A stretch of DNA of 64,000 nucleotides from an uncultured Lachnospiraceae bacterium (GTDB lineage Bacteria; Bacillota; Clostridia; Lachnospirales; Lachnospiraceae): the NCBI GenBank assembly GCA_910578645.1, contig CAJTQI010000010.1, forward strand, positions 1-64,000, in the 5' to 3' direction. Of the stretch, positions 1 through 8,387 are shown piece by piece. The position numbers were made by a program, and so were the translations under genes. Position 1 is the stretch's first letter. Every line of letters begins with the position of its first letter. The notes under the pieces were generated by a model. That model was not told the DNA's origin. It saw only the letters and a list, made by a program, of their open reading frames with translations, and did not search any database.

Positions 1-110
1 ATCCCTTCAAGGACAGCTTCTTTTCTTTCTGAATTTTCAGGGTTGCATTACTGTTTATTTGTCAAGGTCCTCTGCCGCTTGTTTTGCTCTTGCACACAGG
101 CGACTTTGAT

Positions 111-139
111 ATAATAGCAAATAGATTATTATATGTCAA
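111..139 (-). promoter_or_regulatory. Strong sigma-A promoter reading out of the left edge
   Basis: On the minus strand TTGACA (134-139) is followed by exactly 17 bases and TATTAT (111-116). The transcript would start near position 104 and run off the window. No start codon with a good ribosome site is seen in the first 104 bases, so they look like a long leader. A near-consensus promoter with a long untranslated leader fits a stable RNA operon or a highly expressed gene, but the target is outside the window. Confidence 0.6.
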
Positions 140-214
140 CAGGTTTTTGGAAAATTTTTTAATTTTTTTCAAAAAGGCTTTTTATACAGGCAAAATGCGC
201 TTTTGACAACATAG

Positions 215-526
215 TTAATGAATCCCCAGCCTTTCAACAGTATCTCGAATCTGTCTCCAGTTTTCAATACATTGGTCAAGATATTCTTTCCCTTTTTCAG
301 TGATTTTATAATATTTACGTTGGGGGCCATTTGACTCTTCCCCATAATATACCTCCGTGAAACCTTCCCCATGCAGCCTCCGCAAAATTACATAAAACGT
401 GCTGTCTTTTACATCAGGAAAAAACGGTCTTAGCTTCACCATGATATCATAACCATAAAAATCCTTGGACAGAAATTGATACAACACACACAATTCCAAT
501 ATGCCACGTTTCATTTGTGCTTCCAT
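215..526 (-). CDS. PadR family transcriptional regulator
   Basis: A 103-residue winged-helix protein of the short PadR class. The start MKRGILELCVLYQFL followed by a YGYDI motif, then DSTFYVILRRLHGEG (recognition helix and wing) and YYKITEKGKEYL, is the classic PadR_N layout. It lies 45 bases downstream of, and probably co-transcribed with, the HAAS-domain membrane protein at 572-1354. PadR repressors usually control their own operon, often with such a membrane partner. Usually padR comes first; here it is second. The effector is unknown. A palindrome in the promoter region (1411-1431) is a possible operator. The start at 526 has only a weak upstream purine stretch, and an internal Met five codons in is an alternative. 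Confidence 0.9.
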   Translation of the reverse strand: MEAQMKRGILELCVLYQFLSKDFYGYDIMVKLRPFFPDVKDSTFYVILRRLHGEGFTEVYYGEESNGPQRKYYKITEKGKEYLDQCIENWRQIRDTVERLGIH

Positions 527-571
527 ACTTGTCCGTCGCTCCTTTCTCTATATCAAGCAAGATAAATAAAA

Positions 572-1354
572 CTATCTCCGTAAATATTTGGGTAAAACCA
601 GAGAAAGAATCACACACACAAGATATGGCAATAAACAAATAGAAGAAAACATATCCGCTCCATTAAAGGACTTTATATATGTAACATAGGAAAGAGTGGA
701 GAAAACCGCTCCCATATACAATAAAAGATTGTTAAATGATAAATAATCCCCACAATATATCTTGTAGGTTGCAAACCCGGCAAATAATATAAGAATAACT
801 ATAAATAGTACCGACCAGTAATAAGATGCCGCCACGCAAGAGCGAAAGGCATCTAAGCAAAGCGCCTCTTTGGAAACATTCGGTATAAATGCCAGACACT
901 GCTGCCCTATTACACAGACAAATACAATCCTGTTGAAAGCTGTATACGCTGTTTTATGTCCTGTCGTACAATCCTGAAATCCGTACAGACAAGCGCCGCC
1001 ACATAAATACCATATGTAGATAGGAATGCCAGCCGCAGGAACACACCAACAGACCGGGTTCAAAGACTCAAAAATATATGTAATAAAGACACCTATAGCC
1101 ACCGCACTGACAAGATATATGAATACATAGTATAGGAATTTATTGTGGCGGTTATCATGAAGCAACTGTTCTGCGAAATCTTTTGGATGTCCCAGCTCGC
1201 TGCACAATTCTTCCTCTGTCTTGCCGTCTTTTTTTCCTGATTCAAAAAACTCATTTAAATCTTCCAGGACAGAACAAATATCTTTATGGCTAAAATGTAG
1301 CAGCATGAAGCCTTTTACTTGCATTAAGTAATTTTGTTTACGCAAACTCTTCAT
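572..1354 (-). CDS. HAAS/DUF1700-like integral membrane protein
   Basis: A 260-residue protein with a soluble N-terminal helical region (about residues 1-65) that resembles the HAAS/DUF1700 domain (DICSVLEDLNEFF, then TEEELCSELGHPKDFAEQLL). About six hydrophobic segments fill residues 73-255. HAAS-type proteins are typically encoded next to PadR regulators and are thought to be membrane partners in envelope-stress or transport signalling; the biochemical role here is unknown. The start at 1354 is well supported by AGGAGG seven bases upstream. The padR gene follows on the same strand. No catalytic motif is visible. Confidence 0.75.
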   Translation of the reverse strand: MKSLRKQNYLMQVKGFMLLHFSHKDICSVLEDLNEFFESGKKDGKTEEELCSELGHPKDFAEQLLHDNRHNKFLYYVFIYLVSAVAIGVFITYIFESLNPVCWCVPAAGIPIYIWYLCGGACLYGFQDCTTGHKTAYTAFNRIVFVCVIGQQCLAFIPNVSKEALCLDAFRSCVAASYYWSVLFIVILILFAGFATYKIYCGDYLSFNNLLLYMGAVFSTLSYVTYIKSFNGADMFSSICLLPYLVCVILSLVLPKYLRR

Positions 1355-1410
1355 ATTCTACCTCCTGTTATCATCTCCTACCCCGTCATATACACTAGAA
1401 CACCAAGAAT

Positions 1411-1431
1411 GTATTGGTATAATTACCATAC
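1411..1431. promoter_or_regulatory. Candidate operator palindrome upstream of the HAAS/PadR operon
   Basis: The arms GTATTGGTA and TACCATAC flank a short AT-rich centre, giving a near-perfect inverted repeat about 57 bases before the start codon at 1354. On the minus strand a TTGAAT hexamer lies 17 bases upstream of ATACCA inside the palindrome, so a bound protein could block a promoter. It is the best visible candidate for PadR autoregulation. It is not the classical ATGT/ACAT PadR box, so the assignment is inference. Confidence 0.35.
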
Positions 1432-1527
1432 CACACTATTCAATGTTAAACAATAGTTTCAGCTAATAGTAGGGTACATTTATCCAAAAAAAGCTTCCTA
1501 TATCGTCTTTAAATAACGACAACGCGC

Positions 1528-1917
1528 CTACAAAACAGAAACCACCGCGTATTTTAGAATATAAAAAACAACAAGAGAAAGTACTCCGGCTTCCACCGCT
1601 CCCATAAGCGCACCAAGAAATTTGTCAAAACTGCCTATCACGGCGACATGGCTGAGCGCCAAAATGGGCTTGAAAATCAGGTCGCAGAGTTTAAAAACAA
1701 TACCTAACAGAATAAGCCCTATGATGCATAATGTCAAAGTACTCATGGCCTTAGCCATTGCACTGGTGACGGCAATCAGGATAAGCGCCACGCAGGCTAA
1801 GGAAACCACTCCCGACAAAAGCGTAGCAACTTCCTTCATCATTCCGTTATGGAATCCCCTTTTCATCCTCCATATTAATAGTAAAAGTACCAATACTGCG
1901 AATACTAATTTTGCCAT
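1528..1917 (-). CDS. CvpA-like small integral membrane protein
   Basis: A 129-residue, almost wholly hydrophobic protein. It has four predicted membrane segments, an RGFHNGMMKEV motif after the first segment, and GSFDKFLGALMGAVEAGV near the end. This layout (TM, RG-rich loop, TMs, a G-D-x-x-G-A-x-x-G loop) matches the CvpA/colicin V production family, whose members influence cell envelope or division-site processes. ATG at 1917 is preferred because AGAGG lies about ten bases upstream; a GTG nine bases earlier would sit too close to it. The gene lies 44 bases downstream of the DUF5711-like gene and may share its transcript. Confidence 0.65.
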   Translation of the reverse strand: MAKLVFAVLVLLLLIWRMKRGFHNGMMKEVATLLSGVVSLACVALILIAVTSAMAKAMSTLTLCIIGLILLGIVFKLCDLIFKPILALSHVAVIGSFDKFLGALMGAVEAGVLSLVVFYILKYAVVSVL

Positions 1918-1961
1918 CCAGGCCACGCCTCTCTTATCTTATAAATATCTTTTGTCTCTGC

Positions 1962-3164
1962 CTATTGCAATTCAATCGTATCAATGGAATCCGGTGTCAC
2001 CACCATATAGCGGTACGAAGAACTCTGGGGTATCAAAATAAGAGCTGTCTTCTCGAAACTGCCGCTGTACTTTTCTGTGCCGTTGCTGTTATATACACGG
2101 CATTCCGACTCATTATAGATAATCACCTGGTCATCATGGAATAAAATATCGCTGTATTCGATATCAAATTCAATTGTCTGCCGCAGCTCCCCCGATTTAT
2201 GATATAAATCCAGCCGGTATCTGTTACTGTTCTCAGTGCCGTTAAATACCAATCCGACGTACTCACCTCCATAGTACACGCCTTGCACATCGTCATCAAT
2301 CAGGCTCTCCGCCACACTGATTGGCTTCTGTTGGCCACTGTAGAACATAATCCTGTTATCAGCCACCCCGATGACCGACTTATTATCCAAAAATCTTGTA
2401 AAGGGAACAACCGTATTCATATAATCATAGCCGCTCACATAATTATTGGTGCTGTTTTGTCCCACATCCCCAAAATTATAGAAAGCAACGCTGGATTTCA
2501 TCTGTCCGCTGTCCACAAATAAATACGATACACATGCCAATATTCCGCTAGGCGAAATAGATACGCTCACCGGATATCCGCTGTCTTTCATGGTCGTCCG
2601 GAAATATACCAGTTCATTTCCGTTGGAATCATAGAGGTAAATCCACGTGGTATCCCTGTCGTCTAAGACCGCTGCCACAACGCCATTAGCCGCCACGCTG
2701 AAAGCCCGCAAGGGTTTTGTTGTCGTTATGCTTCCCATAACCCCGCTGGTATTCATCACATACAGCGTCCTGCCATTATAATCTCCCACCGCGACTACAT
2801 TCTGGCATACGTCCACCATAGGATTTTGCATCTCAAAAGTCTGGTTCCAGACCGCATTTCCCCTTATGTCCATGCAGCTTGCACCATCCTTACTGTAGCT
2901 TAAAAGGTATCCCGAAAAGGGGAGAAGTTTTGAATCCTGGGTAATCTGGATATCTACCGAAGCTGTCACCACAGTCTGCGTATATATCTTATTCTTCCAT
3001 TGCACATATATGGCTGCAATAATAGCCACAATCAGTATAATTACAAGAATAGTGCGATAAAAAACCGTAAATTTATGGCTTTTAATCTTCTCCCGGTAAC
3101 TTATTCTCGTCTTTCCTTCTCCCCTGTCCTTCTTTTTTTTCAGATAGTCCCTAACATTGGTCAT
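1962..3164 (-). CDS. DUF5711-like membrane-anchored beta-propeller protein
   Basis: A 400-residue protein with a short basic cytoplasmic N-terminus (to about residue 34), one membrane helix (about 35-55, TILVIILIVAIIAAIYVQW) and a large extracytoplasmic region. That region is built of repeated beta-strand units such as YSKDGASCMDIRGNAVWNQ, PSGILACVSYLF and YNSNGTEKYSG, resembling WD40/PQQ-type propellers. This organisation is what I recall for DUF5711 proteins of Lachnospiraceae. No enzymatic residues are visible; a scaffold or envelope role is only a guess. AGAGGA precedes the ATG at 3164. It is probably transcribed with the CvpA-like gene, and the LysM protein lies upstream on the same strand. 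Confidence 0.7.
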   Translation of the reverse strand: MTNVRDYLKKKKDRGEGKTRISYREKIKSHKFTVFYRTILVIILIVAIIAAIYVQWKNKIYTQTVVTASVDIQITQDSKLLPFSGYLLSYSKDGASCMDIRGNAVWNQTFEMQNPMVDVCQNVVAVGDYNGRTLYVMNTSGVMGSITTTKPLRAFSVAANGVVAAVLDDRDTTWIYLYDSNGNELVYFRTTMKDSGYPVSVSISPSGILACVSYLFVDSGQMKSSVAFYNFGDVGQNSTNNYVSGYDYMNTVVPFTRFLDNKSVIGVADNRIMFYSGQQKPISVAESLIDDDVQGVYYGGEYVGLVFNGTENSNRYRLDLYHKSGELRQTIEFDIEYSDILFHDDQVIIYNESECRVYNSNGTEKYSGSFEKTALILIPQSSSYRYMVVTPDSIDTIELQ

Positions 3165-3221
3165 CCACAGTTCCTCTTCCTTATGGTAATGCGTACATTG
3201 TCTATTGTATCACACATTTTC

Positions 3222-4478
3222 TTACGGTAGTATTATTTTTTGCCCATAGCGGATATTATCCGGATTGGTAATCTGGTTCAATTCACATATCTTCTTCACA
3301 TGAGATTCATCCCCATATATTTTTTGACTAATCGTATACAGCGTATCTCCTCTTTCTACTTCATAATATCTTGTCACATTGCGGGAGAGAGCTTCTATAT
3401 TCTCCTCCCCGGACTCACCCTCATCTTCTTCTCCGTCAGACAAATCCCGTCCCGATTCTTCCATGTTTTCTTCTTGCTGTGATTCTCCGTTCTCCTCCTG
3501 CACGGTTTGTCCATCCCTTTGCTCTGCATCTTCCTCAGAAGGTTCTTTCTCACCGTCCTGTGTGTCACCCTCCACACTTTCCGCTTCCGTACTGTCCTCC
3601 CCGTTGTCTGCCTCTATGCCGGACGCCTCCGCTTGTTCTATATCGGATAAATTTTCATCCTTCCCAGACTCATCACTGTTCTCTAAAGTAACCAATTCCA
3701 GAATACTTTCCTGCCCGATATCGGTCTGTTCCTGTCCCGGTATTTCCTCCCCCGACACCTTTCCCGCCTGCAGCATATCCCGCTCCACTACAATCTCATC
3801 TTGGCCGCCTGTCTCCTCCACATCCTCCGCTTCCTGATTCTCTATGGCAAAAAATACTTCCGCCGCCGAACGATTCAGTTGTTCCATTTTGTCATAGCTG
3901 TTTGTGGAGTTAATTACAATGGCAACCAACGCCACAAGAATAACGCCAAGCTGCACAGAAACCAGGCTGTACGGTCCGTCATGCCAGACAGCCTTTTGTA
4001 CTGCACTCATCCTGCGTGTTTTCTCTTGGTTTGCCTGATATCCTGCTTTATGTACCGTATGTATATTGCCGGCGTCCCTATTTGCCTTACCTGCTTTTTC
4101 ATTTCTTGTCTGCCCGCTCTTCCGGTCAATTAAATAACGCTGCATCTGCGCATTATCCTGATAAAAGATGTCGTATCCTTTCGCCTCATAGAGATTATTT
4201 TTTTCCCTGACCAGAAATACAGGCCCGGCCTGTGTCAGACGGCACCCTATTTCTTCAAGCAAATTATATTGTGCAAAAACGGGCAAATGCCTGTCCCGCC
4301 CGGCACCGTATATAATGAAGCGCCTCCCATTTTTCTCTCTATATCCATAGAAATAAAATTCTGATAACTCCAATGTACCCGTCTCGTCTTTCAGATAAGA
4401 CACCACGTAATCTTCCACGCAAATCTCGTACTTTGTATCGTTTCCTCCTTTGTGAATGACAACCGATGACTGCTTCAT
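3222..4478 (-). CDS. Single-pass membrane protein with C-terminal LysM domain
   Basis: A 418-residue protein. The N-terminal region (about 1-160) is soluble and probably cytoplasmic. One membrane helix follows at about residues 175-195 (VQLGVILVALVAIVI), then a very acidic, low-complexity linker rich in Glu, Ser, Gly and Gln (about 215-365). The end is a LysM peptidoglycan-binding domain (YEVERGDTLYTISQKIYG to NPDNIRYGQKIILP). The predicted topology is inside-out, with LysM touching the wall. ATG at 4478 is chosen because GGGGTGA lies just upstream; the longer reading has no ribosome site. The N-terminal domain may pass a cell-wall signal inward, but it is not recognised. Confidence 0.8.
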   Translation of the reverse strand: MKQSSVVIHKGGNDTKYEICVEDYVVSYLKDETGTLELSEFYFYGYREKNGRRFIIYGAGRDRHLPVFAQYNLLEEIGCRLTQAGPVFLVREKNNLYEAKGYDIFYQDNAQMQRYLIDRKSGQTRNEKAGKANRDAGNIHTVHKAGYQANQEKTRRMSAVQKAVWHDGPYSLVSVQLGVILVALVAIVINSTNSYDKMEQLNRSAAEVFFAIENQEAEDVEETGGQDEIVVERDMLQAGKVSGEEIPGQEQTDIGQESILELVTLENSDESGKDENLSDIEQAEASGIEADNGEDSTEAESVEGDTQDGEKEPSEEDAEQRDGQTVQEENGESQQEENMEESGRDLSDGEEDEGESGEENIEALSRNVTRYYEVERGDTLYTISQKIYGDESHVKKICELNQITNPDNIRYGQKIILP

Positions 4479-4545
4479 TTCATTCACCCCGCTCCGAAAT
4501 ACCATATGGCAATATCTGAATCCACTATAGCATGTCTTCCATAAA

Positions 4546-4578
4546 AAAAATGGCAAAACATGCGGTTTTGCCATTTTT
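4546..4578 (-). terminator. Bidirectional terminator after galM
   Basis: The hairpin arms ATGGCAAAAC and GTTTTGCCAT enclose a short loop. A run of A lies on one side and of T on the other, so it can end minus-strand transcription from galM and isolates the LysM gene. Confidence 0.8.
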
Positions 4579-4602
4579 TACAGCCATTCATCTATCGGTA
4601 CG

Positions 4603-5643
4603 TTACACAAACTGATAAACTGTCACTGAATCATAATCTTTCCCGGGTCCAAACACCGCCTGTGGAAAATCCGGATGGTGGATATTGTCCGGATAATACT
4701 GTGTCTCTAGGCAGAACCCTACGCGCGGACCATAGCTGACACCTTCCTTGCCGTTCTTTTTCCCGATACAGTTCCCCGCATAGAACTGTACGCCAGGCAA
4801 TGTGGTAAACACCTTCATTTTCCTGCCGCTCTTGATATCTTCCGCCTCGGCAATCTCCCTAAGCGTCCCGTCAGCTCCATCGATTACAAAGTTGTGGTCA
4901 TAGCCCTGGCCAATCTTAAGCTGTTCACAATCCTCATGAATATCTTGTCCAATCGGCTTTTTCCGTGTGAAATCCATAGGCGTACCCGCCACCTGAGCAA
5001 TCTTTCCTGTAGGAATCGAGCCCGGAATCACCGGCGTATAGCGGGACGCATCGAGACGAAGTAAATGGTCTTCGATTGAGCCCCCTTTATGTCCTGCCAA
5101 GTTAAAATAGGTATGGTTTGTTAAATTCAGAACCGTATTGGCATCAGCAGATGCGTGATAGCTTAATTTCAACCCATTATCATCGGACAAACTATAGGTT
5201 ACGGAGATTTTCTTATTTCCCGGAAAACCCATTTCCCCATCCTTACCTTCTAGCGTAAAAGTAACGCTGTTTGTTCCTTCTTCCACATCCCAGACACGCT
5301 TGTGGTACCCCTCTTCCTTATGACTGTGCAGATTATTCCCGCCATCGTTCACATCAAGACGGTATGTCTGTCCATCAATCTCAAAAGACGCCCCTGCAAT
5401 CCGGTTAGCGCTGGGTCCGATGGTCGCACCGAAGAAATCGCCATTTTCATAATAATCCTCTAATGTGTCATAACCCAACACCACATCTGCCAAGCTGCCA
5501 TCCTTATCCGGAACAAGAAGATTCACCAAAATCGCACCGAAATTAATGACCTTGGCCTGCATGCCATTGGTGTTGGTTAACGTGTACGCATACACATCTT
5601 TACCGCATTTTGTTGTTCCAAATTTCTCTTTTACTATTCCCAT
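4603..5643 (-). CDS. galM: Aldose 1-epimerase (galactose mutarotase)
   Basis: Interconverts alpha and beta anomers of galactose and related hexoses in the cytoplasm, feeding the Leloir pathway. The 346-residue length is typical. Family hallmarks are present: LVNLLVPDKDGSLADVVLGYD, GPSANRIAGASFEI, NNLHSHKEEGYHKRVWDV, and the catalytic His in LNLTNHTYFNLAGH. The C-terminal catalytic Glu lies in GFCLETQYYPDNIHHPDFP. The start at 5643 is chosen because GGAGG sits five bases before it; the ATG four codons earlier overlaps that ribosome site. It follows recR on the same strand after about 75 bases and is closed by a terminator. No gal operon genes are adjacent, so it is a stand-alone mutarotase. 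Confidence 0.95.
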   Translation of the reverse strand: MGIVKEKFGTTKCGKDVYAYTLTNTNGMQAKVINFGAILVNLLVPDKDGSLADVVLGYDTLEDYYENGDFFGATIGPSANRIAGASFEIDGQTYRLDVNDGGNNLHSHKEEGYHKRVWDVEEGTNSVTFTLEGKDGEMGFPGNKKISVTYSLSDDNGLKLSYHASADANTVLNLTNHTYFNLAGHKGGSIEDHLLRLDASRYTPVIPGSIPTGKIAQVAGTPMDFTRKKPIGQDIHEDCEQLKIGQGYDHNFVIDGADGTLREIAEAEDIKSGRKMKVFTTLPGVQFYAGNCIGKKNGKEGVSYGPRVGFCLETQYYPDNIHHPDFPQAVFGPGKDYDSVTVYQFV

Positions 5644-5719
5644 ATCTGCCTCCATTCCTCTCTCCGCTTTATTTCACAGGAAGCGTCTGCCTGTAATATA
5701 AGACAAACAGAGTCCGCCG

Positions 5720-6316
5720 CTACAGCTCGACTCTGCCCTCCAACGCCCGCAATAAAGTGACCTCATCAATATACTCCAAGTCGCCGCCCACCGGAACACC
5801 GCTGGCAATCCTCGTCACTTTAATTCCACTAGGTTTAATAAGTTTGCTGATATACATAGCCGTCGTCTCTCCTTCCAAGCTGGAATTAGTGGCGATAATC
5901 ACTTCACTTACCTCGCCTTCCAGGCGTGTCATTAACTCTTTCAATTTGATATCCCCCGGCCCGATACCAAGCATAGGTGAAATCGCCCCGTGAAGCACAT
6001 GATAAACGCCACTGTATTTTCCTGTCTTCTCATACGCAGCCAAGTCCCTGGCATTTTCCACCACCATAATGGTCCCATGGTCTCTGTTCATATTAGAACA
6101 GACCGGGCATATGTCCTGGTCTGTCAGCGTATAGCAGTCCTTACAATAGCGTACATTTTCTTTTGCATCAACAATCGCATTTGCCAGCCGCTCCACGCGG
6201 GCCTTGGGCATATTAATCAAATGAAAAGCAAGCCTTTGGGCAGACTTGGAACCGATACCCGGAAGACCGGCCAATTCCTCTATTAACTTATTGATATGTC
6301 CGCTGTACAGTTCCAT
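5720..6316 (-). CDS. recR: Recombination protein RecR
   Basis: A DNA repair protein that works with RecO and RecF to load RecA at gapped DNA. The 198 residues show the N-terminal helix-hairpin-helix (AGLPGIGSKSAQRLAFHL), a four-cysteine zinc module (CKDC and CPVC, about residues 57-75), and a Toprim domain with IMVVENARDLAAYEK. A Walker-like C-terminal element, GVPVGGDLEYIDEVTL, follows. The start codon overlaps the ybaB stop by one base (TAATG), showing translational coupling. The dnaX-ybaB-recR order is a widely conserved bacterial cluster, which supports the call. Confidence 0.97.
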   Translation of the reverse strand: MELYSGHINKLIEELAGLPGIGSKSAQRLAFHLINMPKARVERLANAIVDAKENVRYCKDCYTLTDQDICPVCSNMNRDHGTIMVVENARDLAAYEKTGKYSGVYHVLHGAISPMLGIGPGDIKLKELMTRLEGEVSEVIIATNSSLEGETTAMYISKLIKPSGIKVTRIASGVPVGGDLEYIDEVTLLRALEGRVEL

Positions 6317-6663
6317 TAGAACGGGAAACCTCCGCCCAAACCGCCTGTCATCTTATTCATAATCTCAGCGCTTGCTTCCTCTGCCATGCGCAGCGCCTCG
6401 TTTGTTGCCGCCATAATCAGGTCTTCCAACATCTCGATATCGTCGGGGTCCACTACTTCTTCTGATAATTTTACTTTGGTAATCTCTTTCTTGCCTGTCA
6501 CGGTCACTTCCACGGCGCCGCCTCCGGCCTTCGCCGTAAATTCTTTTACTTCCAGTTCCTTCTGGCTCTCCTCCATCTGACGCTGCATCCTCTGCGCCTG
6601 TTTCATCAGATTGTTCATGTTCCCCGGCATTCCACCGCCCGGAAATCCACCACGTTTTGCCAT
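6316..6663 (-). CDS. ybaB: YbaB/EbfC nucleoid-associated protein
   Basis: A small DNA-binding protein (115 residues) that forms tweezer-like dimers on DNA. The Gly/Met-rich N-terminus (GGFPGGGMPGNMNNLMKQAQ), central KEFTAKAGGGAVEVTVTGKKEI and VDPDDIEMLEDLI are family signatures. It sits between dnaX and recR as in most bacteria and overlaps recR by one base. GGAGGATTAAG directly precedes the ATG. A palindromic intergenic repeat (6685-6758) lies just upstream. The precise cellular role, nucleoid organisation or assistance to RecR, is unsettled for the family. Confidence 0.96.
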   Translation of the reverse strand: MAKRGGFPGGGMPGNMNNLMKQAQRMQRQMEESQKELEVKEFTAKAGGGAVEVTVTGKKEITKVKLSEEVVDPDDIEMLEDLIMAATNEALRMAEEASAEIMNKMTGGLGGGFPF

Positions 6664-6684
6664 CTTAATCCTCCATTCTTACTT

Positions 6685-6758
6685 GCCTGCAAATCTGGGC
6701 AACGCCAAAAGCGTTTTTGCACCAAATTAGCGTCTGAACCTGTTCAGACAGTGAAATA
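6685..6758 (-). repeat. Gene-start palindromic repeat, copy A (before ybaB)
   Basis: Read on the minus strand it has an outer hairpin (GTCTGAAC/GTTCAGAC), then a GCTAATTTGGTGC segment, then a GCCCAGATTTGCAGGC box about 20 bases before the ybaB start. The same order recurs at 58710-58773 and in part at 26639, 45138 and 53044. Confidence 0.6.
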
Positions 6759-6776
6759 AACTTTCGCATATGGATT

Positions 6777-8366
6777 TTATTCCTCTTCCATCTCTATATC
6801 CATATGGATGACTTGGCTCAAATCAACATAATTCTGCGTAAATGCCTCCTTGTCAGGAACACTTTGAACCGTCACATTGACTTCCTTACCGACTGCCTCG
6901 GACAGCATCTGCACAAGCTGCTCTTTATGCCCTTCCTGTCTCAAAAAATAATCCGAAGCAAGCCCGTCTTCTACGATAACCAACAATTGATTATCTCCGC
7001 CCAGACTTAGCCCGGCATTTTTCAGATATTGTTTCATTGGCATAGACGTCTGGCCCACAATAGAGGCCCATCTATCGACGATAAGCTGCACGTCCTCCGG
7101 TATTGCCTTAGGAAGCGGCATATGTCCTTTCGGGGCCGGTGCACCCGCCATGCTGCCCACGCCAAGCGCATCCTTGCCGGAAAATGCCGTCTCTGTAGGC
7201 GTAGCGATTACACCGTGCTCTATCTTCTCCTCCACCGCACGAAGGCGCTCCACTATAGAATCATAATCTTTCTCCATGTCGGGACGACACAGCTTAATCA
7301 ATGCAATCTCTATCAGAATACGCTTCTGCGCCGCATACTTAATCTGGCCTGACAGCTCAGAGAAGATGCGGATATAACGCATGATGGCCCCCGCCTTAGT
7401 CATATCCGCTTCCTCACGTAGTCTTGCCAGATTATCCGACGAAACATCTATAACGTCCTCTATATCGTCAGAAGACTTTACCAACAAAAGATTACGCAGA
7501 TACCATGTGAAATCTGTCACAAACTGGGTCAGTTCCCTGCCCTGCATCACGATTTCTTCTAACAGACCGATACAGCCAGATACATCCCGTCCTAAAACGA
7601 ACCGCAACAGCCTGCCAAACACTTCCGTATCCACGGCGCCTAACACATCCAAAACTTTATCGTAAGTCAGCTCTTGCCCATAATGAAATGCAATGCACTG
7701 GTCAAGCAGACTAAGGGCGTCCCTCATAGAGCCGTCCGCCGTCTTGGCCACATACCGCAGCGCTTTATCCTCTGCCTGAATCTGCTCCGTATCCATCAGC
7801 TCACGCAGCCTCGCAGCAATGGTATCAATCGTAATGCGCCTGAAATCATAACGTTGGCACCGGGACAAAATGGTAATCGGAATCTTATGCACTTCCGTAG
7901 TCGCCAAGATAAAAATCGCATAGGACGGCGGTTCTTCCAACGTCTTAAGAAGTGCATTAAATGCGCCTATCGACAGCATATGGACTTCGTCGATAATATA
8001 TACTTTATATTTTCCCTCTGCTGGAGAATAGGATACTTCTTCCACAATTTCACGGATATTGTCCACGCCGTTGTTGGAAGCCGCATCGATTTCAATGACA
8101 TTCATGCTGGCCCCTGCCGCAATCGCCTTACACGCCGCACATTTTCCGCAGGGGCTGCCGTCTTGTTGCTCCTCACAGTTGACCGCCTTGGCAAATATCT
8201 TGGCAATCGTCGTCTTACCTGTTCCGCGTGTCCCGCAGAACAAGTAAGCATGCCCGATACGTTCCGCCTTTATTTGATTCTGTAATGTAGTGACAATATG
8301 TTCCTGCCCTTTCACATCCTCAAAGCAGTCAGGACGGAACTTACGATAAAGAGCTGTATAAGACAT
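6777..8366 (-). CDS. dnaX: DNA polymerase III subunit gamma/tau
   Basis: ATPase motor of the clamp-loader complex, which places the beta sliding clamp on primed DNA. The 529 residues contain Walker A (GTRGTGKTT, about 45-53), a four-cysteine zinc module (CEEQQDGSPCGKCAAC), Walker B (YIIDEVHMLS), and a sensor 1 region followed by the SRC finger (ILSRCQRYDFRRI). The clamp-loader domain III (AAQKRILIEIALIKLC) and a short tau-like tail follow. No slippery AAAAAAG-type site was noticed, so only one product is expected. GGAGA precedes the ATG. It lies 21 bases after pfk and heads the dnaX-ybaB-recR group. Confidence 0.97.
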   Translation of the reverse strand: MSYTALYRKFRPDCFEDVKGQEHIVTTLQNQIKAERIGHAYLFCGTRGTGKTTIAKIFAKAVNCEEQQDGSPCGKCAACKAIAAGASMNVIEIDAASNNGVDNIREIVEEVSYSPAEGKYKVYIIDEVHMLSIGAFNALLKTLEEPPSYAIFILATTEVHKIPITILSRCQRYDFRRITIDTIAARLRELMDTEQIQAEDKALRYVAKTADGSMRDALSLLDQCIAFHYGQELTYDKVLDVLGAVDTEVFGRLLRFVLGRDVSGCIGLLEEIVMQGRELTQFVTDFTWYLRNLLLVKSSDDIEDVIDVSSDNLARLREEADMTKAGAIMRYIRIFSELSGQIKYAAQKRILIEIALIKLCRPDMEKDYDSIVERLRAVEEKIEHGVIATPTETAFSGKDALGVGSMAGAPAPKGHMPLPKAIPEDVQLIVDRWASIVGQTSMPMKQYLKNAGLSLGGDNQLLVIVEDGLASDYFLRQEGHKEQLVQMLSEAVGKEVNVTVQSVPDKEAFTQNYVDLSQVIHMDIEMEEE

Positions 8367-8387
8367 TACTTCTCCTTACTCTTTCCT

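Noticed and set aside
6777..8366. Programmed frameshift in dnaX giving gamma and tau
   Set aside because: No A-rich slippery heptamer with a following stem was noticed, and the frame is continuous to a normal stop.
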